NCBI GenBank assembly: GCA_030374805.1
Contig: JARGSG010000129.1
Span: forward strand, 1-64,000
Direction: 5' to 3'
Source: Gracilaria gracilis
Taxonomy: Eukaryota; Rhodophyta; Florideophyceae; Gracilariales; Gracilariaceae
DNA: 64,000 nucleotides
The translations under genes and the position numbers were made by a program. Of the stretch, positions 46,271 through 57,253 are shown in pieces. Every line of letters starts with the position of its first letter. The first letter of the stretch is position 1. The notes beneath the pieces were generated by a model. It saw only the letters and a list, made by a program, of their open reading frames with translations. It was not told the DNA's origin and searched no databases.

Positions 46271-46640
46271 GGTTTGCCAAGGACGTTTGAGCCTCGAGAG
46301 CCTTGCGGTAGCTCCTTTGACTTCCATGAAGGATGTTTTCCATTGCTCGACTGCCGTTGAGAGCAGAACGCAGCCAATTACAGATATGTACCGTTACATT
46401 ATGTCCACAAATCTACGCTCTAACCCTCCTTCCCAGACCCCCAAGCTTCGATGCGGAACACACAACCAGGTCATACAGCTTAGCACAGAAACAAATGAGG
46501 GATTCGGATTGCCAGTCTCACTCGTGAATCATAACTTTAAAAGCGAGCACGTCCATCTCACATCGACCATGTTCGTATCGTCGACTCATTAAGACGTTTT
46601 CGTTATTCATCTACATATCTCTGCTCCACTGCAAACCATA

Positions 46641-47844
46641 ATGAAGTACTTGAAGATCTTTGTTTTGACTGTTATTTGTGTTATATGGCAAACCAAGGCC
46701 ACCTCTTCTACATGCACTCTCAATCCCACCATCTACAGTTTCAAGTTCGCATCTCTGAACTGCACAGTCGTTTCAGACGGACCTGTTGAGTTCAACATTA
46801 ATCTTTTCTCGATTCCGGACGCCGCCCTTTTTCGTTCTTACAAGAAGAATTTCCGCGACATCAATCCTAGTCTTATCGGGCAAAATGTGCTCGCAGTAGA
46901 TCTGCCTTCTGGAAGAGCACTGTTCGACACAGGTTTCTTTCTGGTTTCGGGAAAATTACCGCAGTTTCCATTGTTCGAAAATGGAGGTCAACTGATGCGC
47001 AATCTTCGCGCTGCTCGTATTTGGCCGTCATCAATTGATTTCGTGTTCTTAACCCATGGGCACGCAGACCATGTGGCCGGTATTGTGACAGAGGATGACA
47101 AACGTGCGTTTCCAAATGCAGACGTATTCGTGGGACTTGTGGAGCACGAGTTTTGGTCAAATCCGGCGCCGACCGCGCCGGGATCTTTGGTTAACGAGAG
47201 TGATCTTGGTAAGTTGAATCATATCAAGTTATGAAGTGACGTCCTTTCCACATACGTATTGTTTACTAATGTGTACCTGTTCGGTGTGTGTTAGCTGAGT
47301 TTGCCAAGGTTTACCGGAATGCAGTAGCACCATATGAGCGAACTGCGCGGCTGCACCTAGTGGATTCTGAAAACGAAGAGAAGGCATCGCCTGTGGAAGG
47401 AGTTCGATTCAACAACATCCGGACATACACCGGGTCATTGCTCGATTGAAGTGAAACAGGGCGGTGAAAGAATGATTTTCACTGGAGATGCGTGGATCAC
47501 AGCGGTAAGTTAAAGCGCTTTTTCGTGATGAAGATGATGGGCCTGGCTATTGATATCTATAACTAACGTGGCTACGTACCGCTAATTTTGGGTTGACGGG
47601 GTGGGTGATACAGGCGGATCAATTACAAAATCCGGAATGGGGCTTCTTCTCATAAAGCAATCGCACAGAGGCTTACCTCTCGCGCGAAAGGCTTCTAACG
47701 GACGTGGCGAACACGGAGACTTTAGTGGTGTCGTACCATGAGAATTTCCCGGGACTGGGGTTTGTGCAGGAGCGAGGACCATTCTTTGAGTGGTTGCCGA
47801 AGGCGCCTCAGCAGCTGGGAATTGGCGTGAAACGAATGTGCTGA
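46641..47844 (+). pseudogene. Metallo-beta-lactamase-fold hydrolase with two introns, pseudogene
   Basis: The product starts with a likely signal peptide (MKYLKIFVLTVICVIWQTKA) and has an MBL-fold metal site FLTHGHADHVAG (HxHxDH) near residue 140, plus DTGFFLVSG and, later, TSGHTPGHCSIEV and FTGDAWITA. Two introns with GT-AG borders are visible: 47209-47294 (86 nt) and 47505-47613 (109 nt). A one-base shift in VRFNN near 47413 and an in-frame TAA near 47654 (FFS-stop-SNRTEA) break the gene. It ends YHENFPGLGFVQ ... GVKRMC. The family includes lactonases and other secreted hydrolases; the substrate is unknown. Retained introns show capture as genomic DNA. Confidence 0.85.
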
Positions 47845-48538
47845 CAACTGATAGCGTCATTTGAGTAACCTTTTGTTGATGGACTCGATGCTTTCCGAGC
47901 TCGTTAGACTTGACGCGTCATGGATGAGGAATGGTATCATCAGATTAGTATCAACATGACAAGTAGTCCAGAACAGTAGGCCTCTTGTCCAAGGTGGCAA
48001 CGAACGGGTGAATCATTATCATACATAAACATACAGTCAATGACACGGTGTGGGCGACTCGACGCCAGAGCTGGCGTGCGCGGTGTTTGATTCACATGGC
48101 GAGCAGAAGTTCATTCAGGTATGAAGGCGCGGTGGACCACGCGCGGCCGCTCGCACGACTCGTCGCGAAGACGTCGAGATCGGGCGTCGCTCGTTGTCGG
48201 TTGTTGATGGCAGCCACGCCTCGGCTGCGGCGCGCCGATTGGCGTACAGGAACACTGTCAGCGCCAACGGAATCTCCGCCGCCCACTTAGCTGCGCTCGC
48301 AGCCACAAAACCGGCGCGCTGCAAAATGGCACGTGCAGCCGACTGTCGTCACCCGCGCTGTGTGGTCCTTTTCTCGAACCTGCGCACAGCCGCTTGTTGC
48401 ACGCGCCATTGCACTGCCGCTTCACTCACTCATTCTTCTGTGCCCAGATCTGCGCCCTCGCCACCTTCAGCGTTCCACACGCATACCGCCCGCTTCCCTC
48501 GCGTCTGCTTCCTTCATGCGCTCGCTCTTCTCTACGCC
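47845..48538. promoter_or_regulatory. GC-rich region before the branching enzyme
   Basis: From 48050 the sequence is CpG-rich, as in other candidate 5' regions here. Frames on both strands are Arg- and Ala-rich and unassigned. It probably carries the former promoter and 5' untranslated region of the branching enzyme, and perhaps the start of a divergent gene on the minus strand. Confidence 0.35.
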
Positions 48539-50580
48539 ATGGGGTCAACCGACCCTCATTACGACGCCTGGAAGGACAACAAAGATGGCACCGCCTGCGT
48601 TCGCGATGACCGCTATCTAGAGCCATTGCAGACGCCTTGCGATACCGCTATGCAAAGTATTCGGAGATCATGTCCGGCTCAAAGTTCAAGGCTGTCGTCG
48701 TCCCACATCAAGGGCCCTGGCTTGATTGCAATCCCGCCTGGGCCACCCTCTGCGTTCAAGACCCTAACACTTTTCTGTACGATACTATGTTTTGGGACCC
48801 TCCGGAGAAGTTCAAATGGACTTCACCGGATCACGTCAAGCGCCCGGAGTCGCTGCGCATCTATGAATGACATGCGGGAATGGGGTCTAATGATCTCAAG
48901 GTTGGCTCATATCGTGAGTTTGCAGATAATGTGTTACCACGTATTAAGGAAACGGGTTACACTGCTTTACAGATTATGTACATTATGCAACATGCGTACT
49001 ATGCTAGCTTTGGCTACCACGTCACCAATTTCTTTGCGATTAGTTCCAGATGCGGCCACCCGGAGGATCTTAACTACCTCATAAACAAGGTGCATCAGCT
49101 TGGATTGTATGTGCTTATGGATGTAGTTCACTCTCTTGCATCGAGCAAATCTATGGATGGTATTAACAACTTTGATGGGACTGACCATCAATACTTTCAT
49201 GAAGGTGAGCGGGGGCGACATTCTTTGTGGGCTTCTAGACTTTTCAACTACGGTAACTGAGAAGTGCTCCGTTTCCTCTTATCCAACCTCAGATGGTACA
49301 TGGAGGAGTATCACTTTGACGGTTTCTGTTTTGATGGCATCACATCAATGCTGTACTTGCATTCTGGAATTGGCGTGCAGTTTACTGGTAACTATAGCGA
49401 GTACTTTGGTTTCCAAGTTGATGTTGATGCATGCGTTTACATGATGCTCGCTAACAAGCTTTTACATGACCTTTACCCTGATGTGGCACTTAACATCGCA
49501 GAAGATGTGAGTGGTATGCCGACACTATGCGTGCCTGTAGAGATTGCAGGGATTGGATTTGATTATTGCCTTGCCATGGCTATTCCTTACATGTGGCTAG
49601 AGGTCTTGGAAAAAGAAAAGGATGAAAACTGGAAGATGGGCAACGTGGTTTTCATTCTTACAAATCGTCGTTGGAACGCGAAGTTCATAGGTTACTGCGA
49701 AAGTCATGATCAGGCACTGGTGGGAGACAAAACCATCGCGTTCTGGTTGATGGACGCGACGATGTATACTTACATGAGTTGTAATGGCTATCCCACATCC
49801 GTAATCGAGCGAGGCATCGCACTTCACAAAATGATTCGATTGCTCACAATGTGCTTGTCTGGCAAGGGATACCTTACGTTCATGGGAAACGAATTTGGGA
49901 ACCCAGAATGGATTGATTTTCCGCGTGAAGGAAACGGTAACTCGTACCAACATGCGCGTTGCCGATGGGATCATTGCGAAAATGAGGCTCTTCGTTACAG
50001 GCACTTATACCAATTTGAGAAAATGATGCATGCTTTGGATAATGGACATCCCATCTGTCGATTCCAGGCGCACCAGTACATGGTGCTTCAACAAGAAGGC
50101 GACAAGCTGATTGCGGTTTAAAAGGGTGATAGGTTGCTGTTCGTGTTCAACTTTCACCATTCGCAGTCGTACAGTGACTATCGAATTGGAACATACTGGG
50201 GGGGTCGATACAAACTTGTTCTTGATTCAGATGGCATGAACACTGGTGGAAATGGTCGGGTATATTGGGATGTGATACACAATAATAGTACTGAGGCCTG
50301 GTATAATCGACCATACTTCTTGCAGTTATACGTCCCAGCGAGGACATGTCAAGTGTACTATTGCATCGAAACCTGGGAAGAGGAGAGAAAAAAAGAGGAG
50401 AAGGCCAAACAGACTACCAGAAAGGCAGAGAGTGCGGTTGATTGTGCGAAAGAGAAAGCTAGCACGGAATTTGAGGAGGTTGCAGCGGTCGCAGTCAAGA
50501 ATGACGAGACGGTGCGCTTGAACGGCTCAAAAAAGGCCCCGGGGAAGCGACAGGAGAAGGTTGTAGCTGGGAAAGCGTAG
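48539..50580 (+). pseudogene. Starch (1,4-alpha-glucan) branching enzyme, pseudogene with internal deletion
   Basis: Branching enzyme makes alpha-1,6 branches in starch (GH13). The start MGSTDPHYDAWKDN and DDRYLEPL match the family; a shift then leads to ADALRYRYAKYSEIM. The CBM48 domain and more (~130-150 residues) are deleted, so SEIM joins directly to SKFKAVVVPHQGPW. The catalytic part follows: [12 protein letters not shown] (family DVVHSHAS, His lost), YHFDGFCFDGITSM (family GFRFDGV; the invariant Arg is Cys, the nucleophile Asp is kept), NIAEDVSGMPT (acid/base Glu kept) and CESHDQALVGDKT. In-frame stops lie after LRIYE (48868-48870), at LFNYGN (TGG to TGA, 49258-49260) and after KLIAV (50119-50121). 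A Lys/Glu/Ala-rich tail ends at 50580. It is clearly dead. Confidence 0.92.
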
Positions 50581-51171
50581 ACTGAATCTGTCTGCTTCAT
50601 GGATTTGTAGGACGGGTTCTCAATCCAGTATTGGACCCAAGCATTGGTTGTTGTCTATGTATGATACCTTTAACCTGGTCCCACTATGTCGCTGGGATGG
50701 GAGGTGCATGTGTGTATTTGTCCTAGTTAAACTTCGAGTTATGTTTTGTGTGAAGTGCTCTGCGATGCGTACGCCATTCCGAAAGATGTCTACCTAGCTA
50801 GTTTGTGCGTTTGCTGTGATCATCGGCGCCTTCTTCACGAAGCCGTATTTTGGGAAACAGTGTGGTTCAATTTCATTGTCCTGGCATTTTCATCAGCAGT
50901 GGTTGGAAGGATCCTGATTCTTGACTGGAAGATCAGGATCACGGTAGCACCTGACGGAAGGGTCCCGTGACCAACGGGGAAGTTGTGGCAGGGTCCTTCC
51001 TCCCTAGAGATTAGGATTATTCTGTCCCTCTTTTTTGTACAGTATCTCCCGTGGTATCAGTTGATACCCCAACTACTTTTTGCACACCCTGATGTGCGAA
51101 GGAACCAAACTCGTTCTCCCGCCACAACTCATTTCCCCATCTACGACGAAACCCTCTTGTTTTTCCTCAAA
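50581..51171. other. Spacer between branching enzyme and dehydrogenase remnants
   Basis: No gene is found. A 9-bp inverted repeat (GATCCTGAT ... ATCAGGATC) sits near 50915-50941; it may be chance. Confidence 0.4.
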
Positions 51172-52339
51172 ATGAGCGTGCGCGACACCATTGTGCCCGA
51201 GACCATGAGTGCTGTGCTGTGCAGCGGCATCAAGGACTACAAGACGAAACAGATTGATGTCCCAGACCTGCTGCCTGGAGAGCTTCTGCTTCGCGTTACG
51301 CGATGTAGTGTATGTCCTGGGGATGCTAAATGTTAGGCTGGAGCACCTATGTACGTTGGAATATCTTGTCCAGGATAGTAGTCAACACAGTTTTCATGCG
51401 TTTCTCTAACCACAACATTAGGTTTTGGGGGTGATGATACAAGTCCAGCGTACGTACAAACGCCAGTGATCCCGGGGCATGAATTCTGCGGCGAGGTGCT
51501 TGTATGCAAGAGAGAAGGTGTTGATGTCGGCCAATACGTGACGGCTGAGCAAGTCATGGCAATGCAACGAATGCTTCTATTTCAAGAAAGGTTTGCGGTG
51601 GTTATGCGCTCTTCATGATATATTCGGCTTCCATAAAAATGTTCATGGTGGTATGGCACAGTTCATGAAGATTCTATCCAAGGCTACAGCTCACATATTC
51701 GCAAACTCTTTAAACACTGCTGATATGGTACACACAGAGCCTCTCAGCTGTTCCGTGCATAGTTTCGAACGGGCTGATATTGCTTTGGGAGATGTTGCAG
51801 TCATTAGTCGGTGCAGTCCAATTGGTTTGGGTATGGTGGCTGCAGCACGTCTCCGCGGTTTTTCTCGGCTTACAGCGGTCGACTTTGACGACACGCGTCT
51901 CGAAATTGCTCGTGAATGCGGCGCTGATATCTTGCTTAATCCGACGAGAGATAATGTTGTGCAAACGGTGAGGGACATAACTTCAGGACATGGATGTGAT
52001 GTGTACTTGGAAGCAGCTGGTGCTCCTTCCAGTGTGATACAGGGTGTACATTGTTGTCGGAAAGCAGCGACGATGGTAGAGTTTTCTGTTTTTGGGAAAG
52101 CCACCACCGTGAACTGGACTATCATCGGAGATCCCAAAGAACTTGTTATAAAGGGTGGCCATTGCTCGGGAGATCGAGGGTATGCAAATGCAATTGATTT
52201 GTTGAAGAGGGATCTCTTGCCCACTGATCGAATTGTATCTCACTCGTACCTCCATGGTGAGGTCGTGGAAGCCATTGGCATGGTCATTGATGGTTCCAAA
52301 TCTGTGAAAGTTACGGTCGATCTGCATGCGGAATGGTAA
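51172..52339 (+). pseudogene. Medium-chain zinc dehydrogenase (sorbitol/threonine dehydrogenase-like), pseudogene
   Basis: The family oxidises polyols and alcohols with NAD(P). The N-terminal part MSVRDTIVPETMSAVLCSGI and CSVCPGDAKC is followed by TAG where relatives have Tyr (KC-stop-AGAPMY). A probable short intron follows to about 51420, then TPVIPGHEFCGEV with catalytic-zinc His and Glu. A shift near 51555 leads to CNECFYFKKGLRWLC, a partial structural-zinc loop, and HDIFGFHKNVHGGMAQFM. The Rossmann motif, normally SGCGPIGLG, reads SRCSPIGLG. The rest (AVDFDDTRLEIARECGADI, DVYLEAAGAPSSV) is open to TAA at 52337-52339. Stop, frameshift and nucleotide-site changes show it is non-functional. 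Confidence 0.88.
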
Positions 52340-52604
52340 GCGGTTGCTCTAGGTTCGTATGTTTCCACTTCGGTATCGAGGAATATGAGTGAGCGTACAA
52401 GAAACGATGTATCGCTGAAGAATTCAAGCAGATACAGTAGTATCAAGGGTAAGCCGTCCTAATTCTCGTTACAAACGCTGGTTCTCGGCCAGCCTTATAC
52501 ACGACCGACGGGACAGACTTCAGCAATACGTTCTGCTAAAGACCATGATAGCTTTGTACGCCTTCTTCTGGCAGAACGTGGGATTCTCATTGCACCTCGG
52601 TTAC

Positions 52605-52976
52605 CTAGTACGCGTATGATAAACGAGAAGCTGGTGTGATTTGCTTGAATGAGCCAAGATGTTCAGAGCTTGCAGCCATTGATGAAGAAGCATTCTTCTG
52701 TAAGGAACATTTTTCAGTTCCGTCTGATGTGAGGTCAACGAGAGAATCCAAGAAAGAATTTATGACACGCAAGCGACCATCATGATGTTGCTCTCTGCTT
52801 TCGTGTAAAGCTTGGAGCAAATCCAAGAGTATTATTCGTACCTTCTTCATAAGAAACACAATAAATTTAAAAGCAGCTACTTCGGCAGCAGCTGGCGGTC
52901 TAAAATCACAGGCAGCAGGAGAGCCCTTTGTTGCGATAACATGTAGCTCTTCGTTTCTCTTTTGAAGAATATTCAC
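52605..52976 (-). CDS. Unrecognised 123-codon ORF
   Basis: This frame has an Ala/Pro start region and a hydrophobic-basic helix (AAFKFIVFLMKKVRIILLDL). It is divergent from the next frame with 61 bp between their starts. No motif is recognised and it may be a shadow of noise. Confidence 0.25.
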   Translation of the reverse strand: MNILQKRNEELHVIATKGSPAACDFRPPAAAEVAAFKFIVFLMKKVRIILLDLLQALHESREQHHDGRLRVINSFLDSLVDLTSDGTEKCSLQKNASSSMAASSEHLGSFKQITPASRLSYAY

Positions 52977-53037
52977 TAACTTCTGTGCAATAAACGATCA
53001 GAAGCAAACTGACACATAACTCCGCTTCTAGCAGAAG

Positions 53038-53505
53038 ATGGCAGGAACAATTGAAAGTGTGTTCGGTTCAACGGCACTGGACTGGATACTGCAGCTGCTG
53101 TTCTTCCCCTCCGGAATTATATCGGCTTTAACTTTGCTGCTGATGGTCAAAAGAACAAAGTACCAACTTCGGGAAGACCACAAGATAACAAAAGCAGCAC
53201 GATTTCAAAATGACAATTTAACGTCGCGACGCTTAAGAGATGACGAAATCCAATACTTCTGCAATCAATGTAGAATTTCACACACTTAACACAGCTGCCT
53301 GAGAAGTGAAAGGGAGACAAATGCACAAAGCTGTGGATTTTGTATGGGAGATGGAACAGGAGCGTATCTGAAGCAACCTTGTGGTGATGACGCGCATGTA
53401 CGATGTATGAAAGATGCTTTAAAGCAAGACATTGCTACCTTTGCAGATTGTAGGGTTTCCATTAAGAGCGTGTTTGACATTAAACCCGAGATGGATCGCA
53501 CGTAA
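53038..53505 (+). pseudogene. Small membrane protein with RING-like Cys/His cluster, one stop
   Basis: The frame runs about 155 codons with a single TAA at 53287-53289. It has a hydrophobic segment ILQLLFFPSGIISALTLLLM near residues 19-38, a basic stretch, then paired metal-ligand candidates: FCNQC before the stop, and SCGFC, PCGDDAHVRC and DC after it. The order C-X2-C ... C-X4-H-X2-C recalls RING or FYVE-type zinc folds but spacing is not canonical. A membrane-anchored zinc protein, possibly an E3 ligase, is a guess. It is the last gene-like unit before the transposon's right end. Confidence 0.45.
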
Positions 53506-54542
53506 CGTTAGTACACCATACTCTGTACACGGGACAAGAAAAACAAGACGTGAATGGAGTTGTGGAAGACGTTCTCTGTTTGGGAAGGGGAATGATGAAT
53601 ACAGTATGCGAAATACACATTCAATCGCTTGGGAAGGCGTTACCTCGCTGCACATTGGCGTCAGTCGAAACACATGAGATAGTACATGATGATAGTTGCA
53701 GAACCAGGTACTATACGCACGATCATACGCAGGCATGCATGCATGAGTGTGTGTATGTGTACGTGAGGGGGGGTGTATTTGTTCGGAAGGTTTTGTGCGT
53801 GCGTGCGTGTTTTAAGCGACAGTATGACGGTGAAAGTTGGAGATGGTGAGTGAAATAAGCGTTTTCTAAGTATAGCCTCCTCACTATTAGGATCTTCCTT
53901 TGGTACTACCAGCGCATCAATCAAATAACTGAGAGCAGCGAGAGTAACACAGCCCTGGGCGGCAGCAAGTGACCATCATGATGATGCAGTGCGCATGAAT
54001 GGATTAAATTGCATCATGAAATGAATGCGCTTGTGAAGGAAGGGTTTCGAGTCCTGAACAGTTGGAAAGCGTCATTGTCACGGAGGTTGACCAACAGCTA
54101 TCACAACAATCGTCTTTCGCAGATTCTGAAGTGCACCAACGCCCGCCGCCGCAGTCAGTCCCCCTGTCATATCCCTCACCGTCGCGTACAACAGATGGAA
54201 CGATACAAACTTCATGTTTGATAGACATCGTGATAGTCTCGCGGATATCTCTCGGTGGACGCGGCGATGCGAAGTTGGCGAAGTGTCGCATGAGAACAAG
54301 CAGTGCAAACTCCGGCCCAAAACTTAATGGACAGAATGAGATCATTTTAAAACTTGGGCCTTATCACGGCAACCTTCGGAAACAAACGGAAATATAGATC
54401 ACATTCTGTCAGAACTCTGACAGCATCAATGTTTTTCACTTGTTGCCTCCTCAGCTAAGTGGTATCATGGCGGACACATAAAGGGCTATCATTGAAATTT
54501 TCGAATAAATCACGGCCTCATTTAGTACTAAATTAGTCCAAA
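53506..54542. other. Right arm of the giant transposon without a gene
   Basis: No gene is recognised. GT-rich and CA-rich simple sequence lies near 53690-53810 (ATGCATGCATGAGTGTGTGTATG). Short frames on both strands lack motifs. Confidence 0.4.
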
Positions 54543-54560
54543 ACCACTGTGCACAGGGGG
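54543..54560 (-). repeat. Right terminal inverted repeat of the giant transposon
   Basis: The sequence ACCACTGTGCACAGGGGG is the inverse of the left end with four mismatches in 18. It contains the palindrome GTGCAC. Directly after it come AA and GTTATG, the resumed reverse transcriptase. Confidence 0.7.
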
Positions 54561-57253
54561 AAGTTATGACCGTTTTACGGGACGCAGGGATTACCTTGAA
54601 GCTTAAGAAGTGCGAGTTTTTCACCGAATTGGTTAAGTATCTTGGGCATATTATTCGCCCAGGAAAGCTCTCAATTGACGAGGTGCGGGTAAATTCCTTG
54701 AAAGAGGCGAACCACCCAAGAACTCAAACTGAGCTTCGATTCTTCTTAGGCCTGTGTAACGTTTACCGTCGTTTCGTGCCGAACTTTTCGGATATCGCTT
54801 CGCCGCTGAACAAACTCCTGATGAAAGGAAGACCAGTGGAATTGGAACCCTTTGGCGATGCGGAAGCCTCCGCATTTGCGGCATTAATTGAAGCCGTAAC
54901 GTCGCCACCAGTCTTGGCCCTGCCAAAACCCGGCTTACCCTACGAGGTTGACACTGATGCGAGTGCGAACCAAGTTGGTTGTGCGCTGTTCCAGGTGGAA
55001 GGGTCTGGCAAACGTCACCCTATTGGGTATTGGTCAAGATCACTGAATGTGCACGAACGGAATTACTCCGTTTCGGAGAAGGAATGCCTTGCCGTTGTAT
55101 GGACCCTCTCAACGTTGAGACCATACTTGATGGGAAACCACTTTCGGGTACACACGGACCATTCTTGCCTACGCTGGCTCATGGAAATTACCGAACCGTC
55201 GGGTCGACTGATGAGATGGAGACTCCGGCTCTCGGAATTTGACTTTGAAGTAGTGTACAAGAAAGGCTCCTTGAACTTGCAGGCAGACGCTCTATCCCGT
55301 TTGGGCACTGCAGCAGAAGCTGAACCCACCGAGGACACGGAAGAGATACCATGCTTTATGGTTGGTGACCTCGATGAGGGGAAGACAGAAATCCTATCGG
55401 ATGATGTGTGTGACGATATTCTCGCCACACAGACTGTAGAACCGGATACCGGGTCATTCGTACCGATTTCGCCCGAAAAGATGGTACGGGAACAGCAGAT
55501 GGACCCCTTTTGTATACAGGTTAGGGCCCGTCTGAACGGTGGGTATAGGATACCTTTCCAGGTGAATGACCAAGGCTACTTGGTGCGAAGGGTTGAAACC
55601 AACCCAAAAATGGTGGTACCTCACTCCTTACAGAGTCGCGTACTACACTTGTCTCACTATATGAAGTTGGGAGCCCACCCGGGAGGAAGGAAGCTTTATC
55701 TCACCTTAAGAAGGGACTTCTATTGGCCCGCAATGGCGTTCGACTGTTACGCAGTCCGCCGCTCTTGTCAGGCTTGTGCCAAGAATGACGTCAAATTAAG
55801 AAAGTACTCGAAGGAGTTAACGTTGTTTCCCGCACGGGCACCGCTGGAGTTCGTCGCAATTGACATTCTTGGAGAATTGATTAAGACCTCTCGAGGGAAC
55901 CAGTACCTACTGGTCATCACCGACAGGTTCTCTAAATTGGTTAGAACAGTGCCGCTCAAACGGATAACAGCCGCCGCTGTGACTCAAGCGTTTGTTACCC
56001 ACTGGGTTTTTGTGTATGGCCCACCGGTACAGTTACTTTCCGATAACGGCTCTCAATTCACCTCGAAGTTCTTTCAAGATGTGTGTAGGATCCTGGATAT
56101 TAGGAATTTATTCAGTACGACCTATCATCCGCAAGCGAACGGACAAGTAGAAAGATTTAATCGAATCATCCTTGGTGCTTTGAGATCCTATGTGGCAGAT
56201 CATCCCGAGACGTGGGATCAGTTCACGGACGCTATCACGTATGCGTACAACACCCAGGTTCATCGGGTAACAGAACTTTTACCATTTGAACTGGTACTGT
56301 CGAGGAGACCACCTCCTCTAGCCATCGAGGCGCAGCCAACTCTGGATACGTTCCCGTCACCGGGCTTGTACCGCGATGCGTGGAAGAAATGGCTCACCAA
56401 GCTGGTACCTGCAGCACGTGCTTCTATAGACAGGGCTCAGCTAGCCTACAAGCGCAACTTTGATACCCGAGTTCGGAGACCGTTACCTAACTTACAGGTA
56501 GGAGATTATGTGTTCCTTCGTAAAGAGTATTACAACCCGGAGAACGAACGCCGCCACAAGTTATCGCCGATTGCGGACGGACCCTACAAGGTTATTTTTA
56601 TGTCTGGAGACACCGTCGTGCTTGACATTAATAACCAACACGAATGGATATCACGCGATCGCGTCTACAGGGCACCGAGCCCACTCCAAGAATTGGTAAC
56701 GCTACCGGAAACCGGAACTGGAGTACCTGCAACACAGGAAGGAACAGAATCAAACGGGGACAGCGCGAACCGCCCGTCGATTCTCCCGCACCAAGAAAGG
56801 GGTTTATCGGACCTACTTGAGGTATCAGAGCTAGTCAAGGATAGCCCATCTCGCGCTACACCTACGCACTCAACTCGAGTTCGACCCCCGGCTACGGTAA
56901 TATCAGCTGCCGCATCGCACTTTAAGGAGGGGGAGGACTCACGTAATCGCGTTCAGGCTGCTCCGGCATCTGCTGGATTGGCTGGCGTGCTTGAGCTCTC
57001 AAAGAGACAGGAGCCCAGATCGGGAATATCGCCGCTAACGCATACGCGTGTGGGATCCTCGGTCGAGGCGAATGTCAGTAATGAGGACGAAGTTACCCCT
57101 GCGGGGAAGACCACTGTTAGTGATGAGAACTTTCGTGGGCAAGCGTCCAAGTCGTTGGCTACTTCTACGCCTCGCTCGGAAGAGGCGCAGAAGGCAAGAC
57201 GTAACGAAAAGACGGTTTCCGCCGACCCGTCAATGGGTCAGCGCAGCGATTAG
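54561..57253 (+). CDS. pol: Ty3 family A pol, second part: RT thumb, RNase H, integrase
   Basis: This part is open for 895 codons. The thumb of reverse transcriptase (LKLKKCEFF, VKYLGHIIRPGKLS) comes first. RNase H has Asp in EVDTDASANQVGCALF (about residue 128), Glu in YSVSEKECLAVVW, Asp in RVHTDHSCLRWL and the final Asp in LQADALSRL (about 240). Integrase shows the HHCC domain (HLSHYMKLGAHPGG, CQACAKND) and core acids in FVAIDILGE (about 429), LLSDNGSQFTS (about 491) and ANGQVERFNRI (about 527). A Ser/Thr/Pro-rich tail from about residue 700 ends at TAG 57251-57253. This half is undamaged, unlike the N-terminal half. Confidence 0.9.

Larger units (their letters stand above)
35375..54560. 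mobile_element. Giant CACTA-like (CMC) DNA transposon carrying host gene fragments, 19.2 kb
   Basis: The left end CCCTCTGAACATAGTGGT and the inverted right end CCCCCTGTGCACAGTGGT match at 14 of 18 positions. AA (or GAA, up to GGGAA because of a G run) is duplicated at the ends. Taking the element out restores codons CGG GAA GTT ATG of the Ty3 reverse transcriptase. The left subterminal region has repeats of GGCCGTAATT and GGCCAAAATATGGCC, and the right end has a similar GGCCTCATTT. Inside are a TNP2-like transposase, a possible TnpA-like gene, and decayed host genes. The ends do not start with CACTA, so the exact family is open. An alternative is a composite made by later insertions into a smaller element. 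Confidence 0.8.

Noticed and set aside
50907-50945. Transcription terminator hairpin
   Set aside because: The 9-bp arms are short, the loop is 13 bases and no U-run follows; eukaryotic genes do not use this type of terminator.
35375-54560. Host chromosomal segment joined by assembly error
   Set aside because: The reading frame is restored exactly, and inverted ends and a transposase are present. An assembly join would not be expected to give all three. It remains testable with long reads.
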